Shown: piece after piece, positions 20,206-29,048 of the stretch | How the letters are laid out: each line of letters starts with the position of its first letter | How positions within the stretch are numbered: the stretch's first letter is position 1 | Source of the DNA: Colwellia sp. PAMC 20917 | GTDB taxonomy: Bacteria > Pseudomonadota > Gammaproteobacteria > Enterobacterales > Alteromonadaceae | Length of the DNA: 64,000 nucleotides | NCBI RefSeq assembly: GCF_001767295.1 | Contig: NZ_CP014944.1 | Coordinates: 1,736,001 to 1,800,000 of the forward strand | Reading direction: 5' to 3' | Position numbers and translations under genes: made by a program | The notes under the pieces: generated by a model | What the model was told of the DNA's origin: nothing | Databases searched by the model: none | Seen by the model: the letters and a program-made list of their open reading frames with translations, nothing else

Positions 20206-20973
20206 TCAATTAACTTGGCCGGTATTTGAATTTAGTTGCATAGCTTGTTTTTTTCGGTAACTTTCTCCTTTTATTTGATAGATATCACTGTGGTGAACAA
20301 GTCTGTCGATAGCAGCAACAGTCATCATGTTGTCACCAAATATACTATCCCACTCACTGAATGCTTGATTCGATGTGATCAACAAACTGCCTCGTTCATA
20401 ACGATGTGCAATCAGTTCAAACAACACCTGACTTTCACTATCAGTCTTTTTCACATAGCCGATATCATCTAATATCAACAGCTCATATTTATCGAGTTTT
20501 CTTAGGGCATCAGTTAAGCCCAACGTTTCTTTTGCACGTTGGAGTTCTTGAACAATAGCTGTACTAGTGCTGAATTTAACGCGCACTGCTTTTTCAAGTA
20601 ATGAGTAACCAATAGCACACGCTAAGTGAGTTTTCCCTAAACCACTAGCACCAAACAATAAGATATTATGGCCTTGTCTAAGCCAGTCAATCTGATTAAC
20701 TTTTTGTTTCATTTGCAGTGACGTAATACCTTCTATTTCGTCAAATTTATATTGATGTAGTTGTTTACCTACGGGTAATTTACTCTCTTTAAGTAACCGT
20801 TTTAATCGACTTTCATGACGATGATTAGCTTCAAGTTCACATAGCTCGGCAAGGAATAATTCAGGCTCCCACTCCTGTGAAACAGCCTTTTGGGCAAGGA
20901 CTTCCCATTCTTTGGCTATCGCACTTAAGCGCAGCTCTTTCAGTAATATTGGTAAGCTTAGAATATTAGCCAT
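20206..20973 (-). CDS. istB: IS21-family helper ATPase IstB
   Basis: IstB is the AAA+ ATPase related to DnaC that assembles on target DNA and activates the IstA transposase. The Walker A motif is GASGLGKTH and the Walker B region LLILDDIGYVK; the C-terminal ITSNQAFSEW is typical. The frame is open to 21003, but GGAGG lies five bases before the ATG at 20973, giving 255 aa, the usual family length. The start overlaps istA by eight bases, the standard coupled arrangement. Its stop codon lies inside the left-end repeat. Confidence 0.93.
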   Translation of the reverse strand: MANILSLPILLKELRLSAIAKEWEVLAQKAVSQEWEPELFLAELCELEANHRHESRLKRLLKESKLPVGKQLHQYKFDEIEGITSLQMKQKVNQIDWLRQGHNILLFGASGLGKTHLACAIGYSLLEKAVRVKFSTSTAIVQELQRAKETLGLTDALRKLDKYELLILDDIGYVKKTDSESQVLFELIAHRYERGSLLITSNQAFSEWDSIFGDNMMTVAAIDRLVHHSDIYQIKGESYRKKQAMQLNSNTGQVN

Positions 20974-22459
20974 GTAACCCTCCAAGCAATATATCGTAAT
21001 CACTTATTTGATGTTGATGACTGACAATGTTTGGTATGACGAGCGTGCTAGGGGCAAACAATTTACGGCACATATCAATAGATATAAACTTACCTTGCTC
21101 GTGGTTTTTCAAGACATAACGACCAAGGGCATGCTCGCAATTATAGTTATGAGCGAGTAACAATAATTCAACCATATAACGACAGTCTTTATCGCTAACA
21201 TGCTCTGCTGTTAACTGCTGCCACAACAAACTGAAGTCACCTTCTGGGATCAAATCTTCTCGTAACTGCGAGTATTTGAACGCATTGGGCTTTTTCGCAA
21301 GTGAGTGGATCACATGTTTATAATCTACTGCTCGTGATCTTAAGTGTCCTTGAGCATAGACTCTAGACAGGGATAACGTTTTTTCATGACCAAGAAATAA
21401 ATCCAGCCGAGTATCATAAATGTGTACAAGTAATCGATGACTAATTAATCTAGAAGGTACGGTATACGTCACACGTTTAACACTGATGGTGCTGCTAGAG
21501 GTAACTTTAACGTATTGTTCGCAGAAGTCGTTGGTACGACGTTTAGGCAAATCATTTAAGTGCTTGCGCTCTTCATCAAATCGAGTTTTGCATTGGCGAT
21601 TAATTTTGGCGACAATTACATCAAGAAACGATTGGTACTCGGTAATTGTCGCGAAATCACGACTGCCACGTAGTCGTAATTGCTGATCTACTTTTCGTTT
21701 TAAATGGCTATGTGCCACTTCAATCGCACCATTTTCATGAGCTACACCTTTATTGTTACGCGTCGCAACAACGCTATAGTGAGCACATAGCTTTTGATAG
21801 CGTTCAGTTAACGCTTCCTGTTCATAATGATTATTGAATGCAGCACTTAAGCTATCGGTTCGGTGTGTCTGTGGTACACCACCACTGCGCCAAAATGCAT
21901 TTTGTAAACCTGTAGAGAGTGATTCGAAACTTTCACCACCAAAGACAAGTTGAGCATACGTCCAGCCACTGAACACTAACTTGTAATGAAAAAGCTTATG
22001 AGAAAATGCTTGGCCTGCAATAGATATTTCAAGTTTGTTCATCCAAGTGTAATCAGATATCCCCATAAACCCTGGCATGTACTTTTGACGAAAGATAACT
22101 TCTTGCTCTGGCCCTTCAGTTGCCAACCACTTTTTGACTCGACGTTGTAACGTACGTAAATGATTGTGACCAAATTTACCTGGCATGAGTGTATCGAGCT
22201 GATCTAATAAAGTTATGGGTTGAAGTTCAGGATCTGCTTTGAGCAATGGCACTAGATGCTCTTCAAACGCACCATTAAATGGATCTTTGCGTGTTCGATA
22301 AACCCTAGGGAGATGTGTGGTTGAATGCTGGCCGGATTCGATACGCCGAGCTGTACGCTCTGACATACCAGATTGGGCAGCGGCTGCTGTTTGTTTATGA
22401 TCCTTACGATAAGACATATATAAATTAACCTGTTGCTTGGTTATGGGTTTTCCAGACAT
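20966..22459 (-). CDS. istA: IS21-family transposase IstA
   Basis: IstA is the DDE transposase. The 497-aa product has an N-terminal helix-turn-helix (SGMSERTARRIESG). The integrase-like catalytic core has acidic residues in MGISDYTWM, HRTDSLSAAF and ENGAIEVAHSHLK, fitting D, D and E. A C-terminal beta-barrel domain follows (ISVKRVTYTVPSRL). The length is normal and no frameshift is seen. Confidence 0.94.
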   Translation of the reverse strand: MSGKPITKQQVNLYMSYRKDHKQTAAAAQSGMSERTARRIESGQHSTTHLPRVYRTRKDPFNGAFEEHLVPLLKADPELQPITLLDQLDTLMPGKFGHNHLRTLQRRVKKWLATEGPEQEVIFRQKYMPGFMGISDYTWMNKLEISIAGQAFSHKLFHYKLVFSGWTYAQLVFGGESFESLSTGLQNAFWRSGGVPQTHRTDSLSAAFNNHYEQEALTERYQKLCAHYSVVATRNNKGVAHENGAIEVAHSHLKRKVDQQLRLRGSRDFATITEYQSFLDVIVAKINRQCKTRFDEERKHLNDLPKRRTNDFCEQYVKVTSSSTISVKRVTYTVPSRLISHRLLVHIYDTRLDLFLGHEKTLSLSRVYAQGHLRSRAVDYKHVIHSLAKKPNAFKYSQLREDLIPEGDFSLLWQQLTAEHVSDKDCRYMVELLLLAHNYNCEHALGRYVLKNHEQGKFISIDMCRKLFAPSTLVIPNIVSHQHQISDYDILLGGLHG

Positions 22460-22626
22460 ATCTTTCTCTATTGAATTTGATATATCTAAAGTGTACCAAA
22501 ACCGGTCAACCTAATTGTCGCGACCCGGCCAAGCTAATTGTCGCCTAATAAGCAATAACAGTAAACGGTCAAACTTGGTGGGTAAACTCGAAATGAAGTG
22601 GGTTAATTTCGCACTCTATTAAAGCA

Positions 22627-23091
22627 ATGATTAACCAGATTGATCCCATGCTAAGTCACCACAGCAAAATACATATAATACGATTTGATCTAAGAGTTTA
22701 TGAATACACAGAAAATAACGAGAAAATAACGGCATTTAATCGCAAATTACATAAATGGCTCAAACGTAAGTACAACTTAAAGCGTGTCGGCTTCATATGG
22801 TGTAGAGAAATAGAAACAGCCAAGAAGCAACATTATCACTATGCGCTAATGATAGACGGTCACAAAGTTAATTTCCCCTATGAAATAACAAGCAAAGTGA
22901 AAGAGCTATGGCGGCAATTAGACGGCTCTGAATACTTTCCTGATAACTGTTATTACAATGTTAAAAGAGATGATTACGAGTCGATACAGGACGCTATCTG
23001 GCGCATATCCTACTTGGCTAATGCTAGGGGAAAAGGATACAAGCCTGAGCAAACAAAGAACTATGGAACGAGTAGAATATACCGGCCTTAA
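22627..23091 (+). CDS. YagK/YfjJ (inovirus Gp2)-like HUH replication protein, N-terminally truncated
   Basis: The 154-aa product starts MINQIDPMLSHHSKIHIIRF and carries QHYHYALMIDG, a His-x-His metal-binding motif of HUH endonucleases. ISYLANARGKG follows, where a catalytic tyrosine would lie. The overall pattern is that of the YagK/YfjJ C-terminal (inovirus Gp2) family, a rolling-circle type replication family common in satellites and filamentous phages. The frame is open upstream to a TGA at 22594 and appears to have once begun at 20145, before the IS21 insertion. Whether the shorter protein is made or active is unknown. Confidence 0.65.
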   Translation: MINQIDPMLSHHSKIHIIRFDLRVYEYTENNEKITAFNRKLHKWLKRKYNLKRVGFIWCREIETAKKQHYHYALMIDGHKVNFPYEITSKVKELWRQLDGSEYFPDNCYYNVKRDDYESIQDAIWRISYLANARGKGYKPEQTKNYGTSRIYRP

Positions 23092-23513
23092 AAAGGGATT
23101 TTTCAGGCTCTCTGAACAGTTTGATATAAATCACCTCTTAGGTTATTAAATAAACTCTCCCTTTCACAATAAATGCTTATAAATTAAACGTTTGAGTGTC
23201 TGGTAACTTTACACATTTATCCCTCCATATTTTTAACTCGCTTCATCCTCTTGTTTTTAATAACCTTTATTTTACGGTATGTTTTTTGCTACGCGTTAAT
23301 GATTAAGGATGAAAAACATTTATAATTTATTAATAAATATAATAAAAATCTTTTTTCGGTAGATTATGACTTGGTTCACAATCTTCTGGTTTTTCCTAAC
23401 AATTAAGCGTTATGGATAGCCTGATTGATGTGGATAACTGAGTTTATATCAAATTTTTCTAACAAAAAAATATAAGTAAATAATTTTAAATTTATTAAAC
23501 AAGGAATAAAGGA
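23092..23513. other. Non-coding stretch inside the element
   Basis: This 422-bp AT-rich stretch separates the replication gene from the PEP-CTERM gene. I see no convincing gene, RNA or clear hairpin in it. It probably holds the promoter of the PEP-CTERM gene in its right half. Confidence 0.4.
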
Positions 23514-24254
23514 ATGAAGTTTAATTCGATTGTGTATGCTGCGTGTATCTTAATGGTTTCACTTAGTGCGAAGGCAGATTTAATAGAAGCAGATGACTAT
23601 ATAACGTTTAACTGGGAAGCTGTATGTGGAGATTGTAACTCTGTAAAAGGTGTGTTCAATGAAGATCTGAGCGTTGGTGTTTCTGGAAATATTATATTAA
23701 GTGGTTATACCTTGGGTGATACATTTGATCAAAGCAATGTTGTATCATTTCAATATAATGGCCCATCTGACCATATAGATAATTTGGTTGTACATAATGC
23801 TAATTTTGATTTAAATGATCAATGGGTAGACTTAAGTGACGCGAATGAAGCTGGTACTTATTCACCAGTATCTAGAATTGATGGGTATACACACTTCGCA
23901 GAAAATATGATCGCTACTGGTTGGGTATCAGAAGACCTTACAAAATATACTCTAGATTTTACATTTGATACTTTTGTTCCTTTAGATGAATCTGGTGAGT
24001 TTATCCCGTTTACTAAATTAGGTGATTACTCTTCCTTCGAATACCGCATCATTAAAGAAACTTTCAATATCAGCTATATACTTGATGGCAGTTGGGCAAT
24101 TCAGGTTGGCTTAACCGTTGATGATTTGGGTAATGGCGCTAACATTGCTTCAGCATCCAACTTGCCAACTACTAGTGTTCCTGAACCAAGTACTTTGGTT
24201 TTATTTGGGATTTCTATTTTAGGGTTTCTGCGTTTACGTACTAAAAAGTCATAA
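23514..24254 (+). CDS. PEP-CTERM sorting domain protein, secreted
   Basis: The 246-aa product has a signal peptide (about residues 1-21, ending SAKA). The acidic beta-rich body is rich in Asp, Asn and Gly, with an early pair of cysteines (CGDC). The C-terminus begins VPEPSTLVLFG and is followed by a hydrophobic helix and RLRTKKS. This is a textbook PEP-CTERM tail, cleaved by an exosortase during export to the surface or biofilm matrix. No exosortase is encoded in this window, so processing would need one elsewhere. It is followed by a good terminator. The body matches no family I recognise. Confidence 0.85.
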   Translation: MKFNSIVYAACILMVSLSAKADLIEADDYITFNWEAVCGDCNSVKGVFNEDLSVGVSGNIILSGYTLGDTFDQSNVVSFQYNGPSDHIDNLVVHNANFDLNDQWVDLSDANEAGTYSPVSRIDGYTHFAENMIATGWVSEDLTKYTLDFTFDTFVPLDESGEFIPFTKLGDYSSFEYRIIKETFNISYILDGSWAIQVGLTVDDLGNGANIASASNLPTTSVPEPSTLVLFGISILGFLRLRTKKS

Positions 24255-24272
24255 CCTATATTGAGCATATCT

Positions 24273-24304
24273 AAAATAGCACTTACGAGTGCTATTTTTC
24301 TTTT
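24273..24304 (+). terminator. Rho-independent terminator of the PEP-CTERM gene
   Basis: AAAATAGCACT and AGTGCTATTTT form a perfect 11-bp stem around TACG, followed by a T-rich tail. It begins 18 bases after the stop codon. Confidence 0.85.
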
Positions 24305-24424
24305 ATAGATAGTATTCAAAAATTCTCTCGTATTTTTATTGAAGATAAATCACCTTTGAATAATCAACAACCTAAGAAAAGTAGTAGATTAGACCTGTTT
24401 TTCGTATAAGATAAAAATGACATA

Positions 24425-24444
24425 CTGTAATAAAATTATTACAG
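24425..24444. promoter_or_regulatory. Perfect 20-bp palindrome, candidate operator
   Basis: CTGTAATAA and TTATTACAG are exact inverted repeats separated by AA. They end 13 bases before the ATG of the small protein at 24458. There is no T-tract, so a protein-binding site for a dimeric repressor is more likely than a terminator. The binding protein is unknown. Confidence 0.5.
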
Positions 24445-24457
24445 CTAGGTTTATGAA

Positions 24458-24694
24458 ATGACAACAAATAACCAAACACTTACCAATAGCTATATGGCTG
24501 GCGATATTAGGCATTTAATCAACCAAGCCATTCAAAACGAATTAACCAACTTACCCGTAACACTCGCAGAAATTAAAGACCCTACACAAAGGTTAAACTT
24601 TTTAACAAAGCTTATGCCGTTTGTATGTGCGCCTATTAAGCAAGTGGGTGTTATGACTGCCCGAAGAGAAACTGGTGAAGATAATATAATTTAG
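24458..24694 (+). CDS. Small helical protein of unknown function
   Basis: The 78-aa product is predicted to be mostly helical and soluble. Its core is INQAIQNELTNLPVTLAEI, a gap, then LNFLTKLMPFVCAPIKQVG. This pattern (amphipathic helix, 'L..L', then 'K.MPFV.P') recalls short proteins found beside phage and satellite genes, but I cannot name the family. It lies 26 bp upstream of the zinc-ribbon gene and just downstream of a perfect palindrome, so the two are probably one operon. No function can be assigned. Confidence 0.6.
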   Translation: MTTNNQTLTNSYMAGDIRHLINQAIQNELTNLPVTLAEIKDPTQRLNFLTKLMPFVCAPIKQVGVMTARRETGEDNII

Positions 24695-24719
24695 CTTTAA
24701 CTTTTCGGAGTAATTAACA

Positions 24720-25334
24720 ATGCCTAAAGGTCATCATTACGATAGAACACAAACAAGGGCTTACACTAGCGAGTATCACCGCATACAAGCTAATGTATTT
24801 AAATCGCTACTGACAAAGCCATTAGGCAACTATTCAATCAATTCTAATGACCTGAGTAGCGAACATCAAAAATTCAAATTAATAAATTTAGAATGTGGTG
24901 TTCGTTTGATGACATTCTCCATAAACGATAAACCCCATAAAATAGCCCTGATAGTAGATAATCGTAGCGCCAGCAATAAACTATACATTACTTGTCCCTA
25001 CTGCCAAAAGCAGCGACAAAGCCTTTACGCGATCAAATACGCTTATGCTTGTCGGCAATGTATCGGATTACATTATGCCTGCCAAAGTGAGCGACCGAAC
25101 GAGCGGCTAATGAGGCGCATTAGAAAGCTTAGAAAAGAGCTATGGGGTTACGACTGGCCTGAAGTTAATAATATGTTTGAACCAATCGCTTATTGGCCTA
25201 AACCTAAATGGATGCGCTGGAAAACTTTTAATCTAAAACGAGATAAGATTACCGAGTTAGAAAAGAAATATTGGCCTATGGTAGATGTTCAAATGAAGGC
25301 TATGTTTGGTCATAATTTCATGCCTGACTGTTAA
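24720..25334 (+). CDS. Zinc-ribbon protein of unknown function
   Basis: The 204-aa product has a basic N-terminus and a beta-rich middle (about 55-85). A four-cysteine ribbon follows with CPYC and CRQC about 20 residues apart (near 97-120), then a strongly basic helical region (RLMRRIRKLRKEL). The ribbon with the following 'LHYACQSE' is a recurrent pattern in uncharacterised mobile-element proteins. DNA or RNA binding is plausible from the charge, but this is inference. A clear ribosome site (TCGGAG) precedes the ATG. It is the last gene before attR. Confidence 0.65.
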   Translation: MPKGHHYDRTQTRAYTSEYHRIQANVFKSLLTKPLGNYSINSNDLSSEHQKFKLINLECGVRLMTFSINDKPHKIALIVDNRSASNKLYITCPYCQKQRQSLYAIKYAYACRQCIGLHYACQSERPNERLMRRIRKLRKELWGYDWPEVNNMFEPIAYWPKPKWMRWKTFNLKRDKITELEKKYWPMVDVQMKAMFGHNFMPDC

Positions 25335-25477
25335 AATTTGTTAAGGTTTTCCTAGGTCATAAATAGAATCATTTAAAGTGACCTTTGATTATGGTAACAC
25401 TCTAAGTAACACTAGAGACAATACAAAAACACAAACAATATACTTAACAAAAAGTTAAGCCTTGAAAACGACGTCTA

Positions 25478-25498
25478 TCAGGGACACCAAAATCACTA
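25478..25498 (+). other. attR: right attachment site of the integrated element
   Basis: This is an exact 21-base copy of the tRNA-Arg 3' end plus nine bases, matching 19753-19773 in the same orientation. The bases before it do not extend the tRNA, so it is the displaced copy made on integration. Confidence 0.85.
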
Positions 25499-25869
25499 AA
25501 CTAAGTATGAATCAAAAAACAGACAACTAGCCTAAAAATCATACTCTTTACCGCTAGGTAACCCGCTTATAGCAGCCCTCACACTTATCATTACTATAAT
25601 AAAGACACAATCAAAGAAAAGCATAGAAAGTAGGGAATACTCTGTATTGATCTACCATCACATAATCTAATTAATAGATAACATCATAGTATTGCGCCCC
25701 ACTCTGAATAGTCCATGTCTAATAAGTAGTTTTATTGCTAAGTATCAGCTATTAACCTAAAAGCGCTATTTTATTATTAGCTAGCCCCTCGATAAATTTA
25801 TCCGTAGATCAGCCTACTAGTAATTCAAAAAACAGACTACAATTGTTGCTTCATCAAATACATTTCACT
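25499..25869. other. Non-coding stretch beyond attR
   Basis: These roughly 370 bases hold no gene that I can support. There is no sign of a second integrase or a third att copy. Confidence 0.4.
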
Positions 25870-26265
25870 ATGAGTCCCCAAATGGAAAAACACAGATTAA
25901 GTTTTGTTCAAATAAACCTTTTAAATGAAAAAATTGCCGAAGTAATTTTTGATAAAGGCGTTTATATCTCAATTGAAATGATGGAAGAAATTGAAACTTT
26001 TTTTTGTACTTTTTTTAAAACTGATTTTGGTGTTATCGTCAATAAAATTTATCCTTACACCTATTCACTTGAGGCACAGTTAACCATGGGTTCTCTAATT
26101 CATATGAAATCAATAGCCTCCATCAACTATTCTAAAGAAGGTGTTGCTAACACTGAAGATATTATCAATAAACGTAGTAATGATAAGTTAAACGTTAAGC
26201 AGTTTAATGGTTTAGAGCTCGGTCGCCAGCAAGCACTTAAATGGCTACAGAAAGAACTAGCTTGA
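25870..26265 (+). CDS. Hypothetical protein, possibly STAS-like fold
   Basis: The product is soluble and has alternating strands and helices: FVQINLLNEKIAEVIFDKG, EMMEEIETFF, FGVIVNKIYPYTYS, and a C-terminal helix RQQALKWLQKEL. The strand-helix order is reminiscent of short STAS-like or SpoIIAA-like proteins, but no diagnostic motif is visible. The frame is open from a TTG at 25843; ATGs at 25870 and 25882 are both plausible starts and no ribosome site decides. It stands alone between the integrated element and tkt. Confidence 0.55.
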   Translation: MSPQMEKHRLSFVQINLLNEKIAEVIFDKGVYISIEMMEEIETFFCTFFKTDFGVIVNKIYPYTYSLEAQLTMGSLIHMKSIASINYSKEGVANTEDIINKRSNDKLNVKQFNGLELGRQQALKWLQKELA

Positions 26266-26440
26266 TCGCTGGTTGATGCGGAACATATACACTCCTTGCC
26301 ACCTCGGTAACTGCTCCTGCCTTACTCTACTTCCTGCATAAATGCGGTCACAGCACCGTGCTATTGCCTCCATGGATAAGGGGCTATGATTTGTAGGGAA
26401 CAAAATGACGTGCAGGATGCACTAATGCAGCGTAGACATA

Positions 26441-26465
26441 AAAAAGCCTCGTAAACGAGGCCTTT
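26441..26465. terminator. Bidirectional rho-independent terminator
   Basis: GCCTCG and CGAGGC pair around TAAA, with an A-run before and TTT after. It lies between the convergent 140-aa and 46-aa genes and can serve both. Confidence 0.7.
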
Positions 26466-26492
26466 AAAATTCATATAATCTATTACCAACGA

Positions 26493-26633
26493 CTACTCAC
26501 TGGTAGATTTTTCTATTGTAACTTCCTTGTCATCTACGATTGAGATATTACTCAATGCCGCTGAAACAGCCAATACGATTACCGCAAAAATCACTGTTGT
26601 CAGCTTAAATCCTCGTGAAGATGACCTGTTCAT
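26493..26633 (-). CDS. Small single-pass membrane protein of unknown function
   Basis: The 46-aa product (from the ATG at 26633) is MNRSSSRGFKLTTVIF followed by a hydrophobic helix (about residues 11-28) and an acidic tail ending EKSTSE. The frame is open further, to 26693, but AGGA lies seven bases before the 26633 ATG and the extension is not hydrophobic. It is divergent from tkt and followed by a terminator. Its function is not known to me. Confidence 0.5.
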   Translation of the reverse strand: MNRSSSRGFKLTTVIFAVIVLAVSAALSNISIVDDKEVTIEKSTSE

Positions 26634-26945
26634 AAATGTTCCTGTGTCAGGTTTTATAGTTGTTATTTTGACATCTGTACAAAACTCAACCAATCTATAC
26701 GATTAACATTGGTAATTCAACCATTTAAAATTAATAAAACAGATAAATTATAAACAATCGACCGGTGACGTAATGTTATATTAATGGTCTTTTTAGCCAT
26801 TTGGTCTAACTAATACCAAAAAAAACACTTATTTGCATAATATCGTTTGCAGTTTAGTGGTGGTCTAGGTGAAAATGGTGTCACTTTCACCCCTCATATA
26901 CTTAGTTCATTTTAAGTATAAATATAATAAAGATTTGGAGTCAAT
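26634..26945 (+). other. Upstream region of tkt
   Basis: This 312-bp AT-rich intergenic stretch must contain the tkt promoter and the start region of the small divergent gene. I see an imperfect inverted repeat GGTGAAA/TTTCACC near 26868-26890 but no clear named operator. Confidence 0.35.
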
Positions 26946-28934
26946 ATGCCGTCTCGTCAAGAACTGGCCAATGCAATTAGAGCTTTAAGTATGGATGCCG
27001 TACAGAAAGCGAAATCCGGACACCCTGGAGCCCCAATGGGCATGGCAGATATTGCCGAAGTATTATGGCGCGATTTTCTAAAACATAATCCAACAGATCC
27101 AAATTGGACCGACCGCGATCGTTTCGTTTTGTCGAACGGTCATGGCTCAATGCTTATATATTCTTTATTACATTTAACCGGATATGAATTACCGATTGAA
27201 GAATTAAAGAATTTCCGTCAATTACATTCTAAAACACCAGGTCACCCAGAGTACGGTTACACCCCAGGTGTAGAAACGACGACAGGACCATTAGGTGCTG
27301 GTATTTCTAATGCCGTTGGTATGGCCATTGCTGAAAGAACACTTGCTGCACAATTTAACCGTCCAGGTCACGACATCGTTGATCACTTTACTTATTGTTT
27401 CTTAGGTGATGGTTGTTTGATGGAAGGTATTTCTCACGAAGTATGTTCATTAGCCGGCACTTTAGGATTAGGTAAATTAGTCGCTTTTTGGGATGACAAC
27501 GGTATTTCAATTGATGGTAAAGTTGAAGGTTGGTTTACAGATGACACACCTGCTCGTTTTGAAGCTTATGGCTGGCACGTAATAAGCGTTGACGGTCACG
27601 ATTCAGCGGCTATATCGGCGGCAATTACTGCAGCTAAAGCAGTAACAGATAAACCATCAATGATTTGTTGTAAAACAATTATTGGTTTTGGTTCACCGAA
27701 TAAAGAAGGCACACATGATTGTCATGGCGCACCATTAGGTGATGATGAGATTGCAGCGACACGTAAAGCGTTAAACTGGCCACATGCCCCTTTTGAAATT
27801 CCAAGCGATGTTTATGCTGAATGGGATCAAAAAGAAAAAGGCCAATCGAGCCAAGTTTCTTGGAATGACCAATTCTCAGCATACCAACAAGCTCACCCAG
27901 CACTTGCCGCAGAATACGAACGTCGTGTAATTAAAGGTGATTTACCAAGCGACTTCGAAGAAAAAGCCAATGCCTTAGTACAAGCTTGCCAAGATAAAGG
28001 CGAAAATATTGCTTCGCGTAAAGCGTCACAAAATACTATTGAAGCTTTTGGCGCTATATTACCTGAGTTATTGGGTGGTTCTGCTGATTTAGCGGGTTCT
28101 AACTTAACATTATGGTCAGGTTCTAAAGGTATTGAAAAAGATGCTGGCGGTAACTACATTTATTACGGCGTACGTGAATTTGGTATGAGCGGCATTATGA
28201 ATGGTGTTTCATTGCACGGTGGCTTCATTAATTACGGTGCAACGTTCATGATGTTTATGGAGTACGCGCGTAACGCAGTTCGTATGTCGGCTTTAATGGG
28301 TATTCAAAATATATTTGTTTACACTCACGATTCTATTGGTCAAGGTGAAGATGGTCCAACACATCAGCCAATCGAACAGTTAACGAATTTACGTACTACT
28401 CCGAATATGGATACTTGGCGCCCATGTGATGCAACAGAATCTGTTGTTGCTTGGAAATCAGCGATTGAACGTAAAAATGGCCCTACGTCATTAATATTTT
28501 CTCGCCAAGGTTTACCCGCAGTAGCGCGTAACAGTTCACAAGTAACAAACATCGCCAAAGGCGCTTATGTATTGCAAGACTGTGAGGGAACTGCTGACAT
28601 TATACTCATTGCAACGGGTTCTGAAGTATCATTAGCCCTTGATTCTGCAAAGCAATTAACCGCTGATGGTAAAAAAGTACGCGTAGTTTCTATGCCGTCA
28701 ACCAATACTTTTGATGTGCAATCAAGCGAATACAAAGAATCAGTATTGCCTTCATCCGTGATAAAACGTGTCGCTATTGAAGCTGCCCACACTGATTTTT
28801 GGTACAAGTATGTTGGTTTTTCTGGCGCTGTTGTCGGTATGACAACTTTTGGTGAATCTGCACCCGGTAACGTGTTACTTGAGCATTTTGGTTTCACCGT
28901 GGCAAATGTTGTTAAGACTGTAAACCAGCTTTAG
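26946..28934 (+). CDS. tkt: Transketolase
   Basis: Transketolase moves two-carbon units between sugar phosphates in the non-oxidative pentose phosphate pathway, using thiamine diphosphate. The 662-aa product (E. coli 663) has the ThDP-binding [13 protein letters not shown] near residue 155, [10 protein letters not shown], and the pyrimidine-domain segment [25 protein letters not shown] site lies seven bases before the ATG. It heads a run with epd, pgk and fba, linking erythrose-4-phosphate supply to its oxidation and to glycolysis. Confidence 0.98.
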   Translation: MPSRQELANAIRALSMDAVQKAKSGHPGAPMGMADIAEVLWRDFLKHNPTDPNWTDRDRFVLSNGHGSMLIYSLLHLTGYELPIEELKNFRQLHSKTPGHPEYGYTPGVETTTGPLGAGISNAVGMAIAERTLAAQFNRPGHDIVDHFTYCFLGDGCLMEGISHEVCSLAGTLGLGKLVAFWDDNGISIDGKVEGWFTDDTPARFEAYGWHVISVDGHDSAAISAAITAAKAVTDKPSMICCKTIIGFGSPNKEGTHDCHGAPLGDDEIAATRKALNWPHAPFEIPSDVYAEWDQKEKGQSSQVSWNDQFSAYQQAHPALAAEYERRVIKGDLPSDFEEKANALVQACQDKGENIASRKASQNTIEAFGAILPELLGGSADLAGSNLTLWSGSKGIEKDAGGNYIYYGVREFGMSGIMNGVSLHGGFINYGATFMMFMEYARNAVRMSALMGIQNIFVYTHDSIGQGEDGPTHQPIEQLTNLRTTPNMDTWRPCDATESVVAWKSAIERKNGPTSLIFSRQGLPAVARNSSQVTNIAKGAYVLQDCEGTADIILIATGSEVSLALDSAKQLTADGKKVRVVSMPSTNTFDVQSSEYKESVLPSSVIKRVAIEAAHTDFWYKYVGFSGAVVGMTTFGESAPGNVLLEHFGFTVANVVKTVNQL

Positions 28935-29048
28935 TCATTAACTAAAGCCTATAAGTTAAAGCCTTCAAACGAAATGTATACTCGTTTGAAGGACTTTGAT
29001 TTTTATAAACACCCTAAATTAATACCATTAACCTATGCCAATAAACTT

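Larger units (their letters stand above)
20173..22551 (-). mobile_element. IS21-family insertion sequence (istA-istB), complete
   Basis: The 2379-bp element has imperfect terminal inverted repeats beginning TTATTAG. Inside each end are two 20-bp units with a 23-bp period: 20181-20200 and 20204-20223 on the left, 22501-22520 and 22524-22543 on the right. Such multiple end repeats are typical of IS21. It is flanked by a 4-bp target duplication GCAA (20169-20172 and 22552-22555). Both genes are intact, so it may still be active. It is inserted in the replication gene of the tRNA-Arg element. Confidence 0.88.

Noticed and set aside
22958-23149. 63-codon frame overlapping the HUH gene
   Set aside because: It is a shifted reading of the replication gene and has no independent signals.
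23092-23513. Search for a toxin-antitoxin or defence gene inside the tRNA element
   Set aside because: No frame of suitable size with recognisable motifs is present in the gaps.
28974-29048. N-terminal extension of Epd from 28974
   Set aside because: The GAPDH fold starts at 29049 and family lengths fit without the extra 25 residues.
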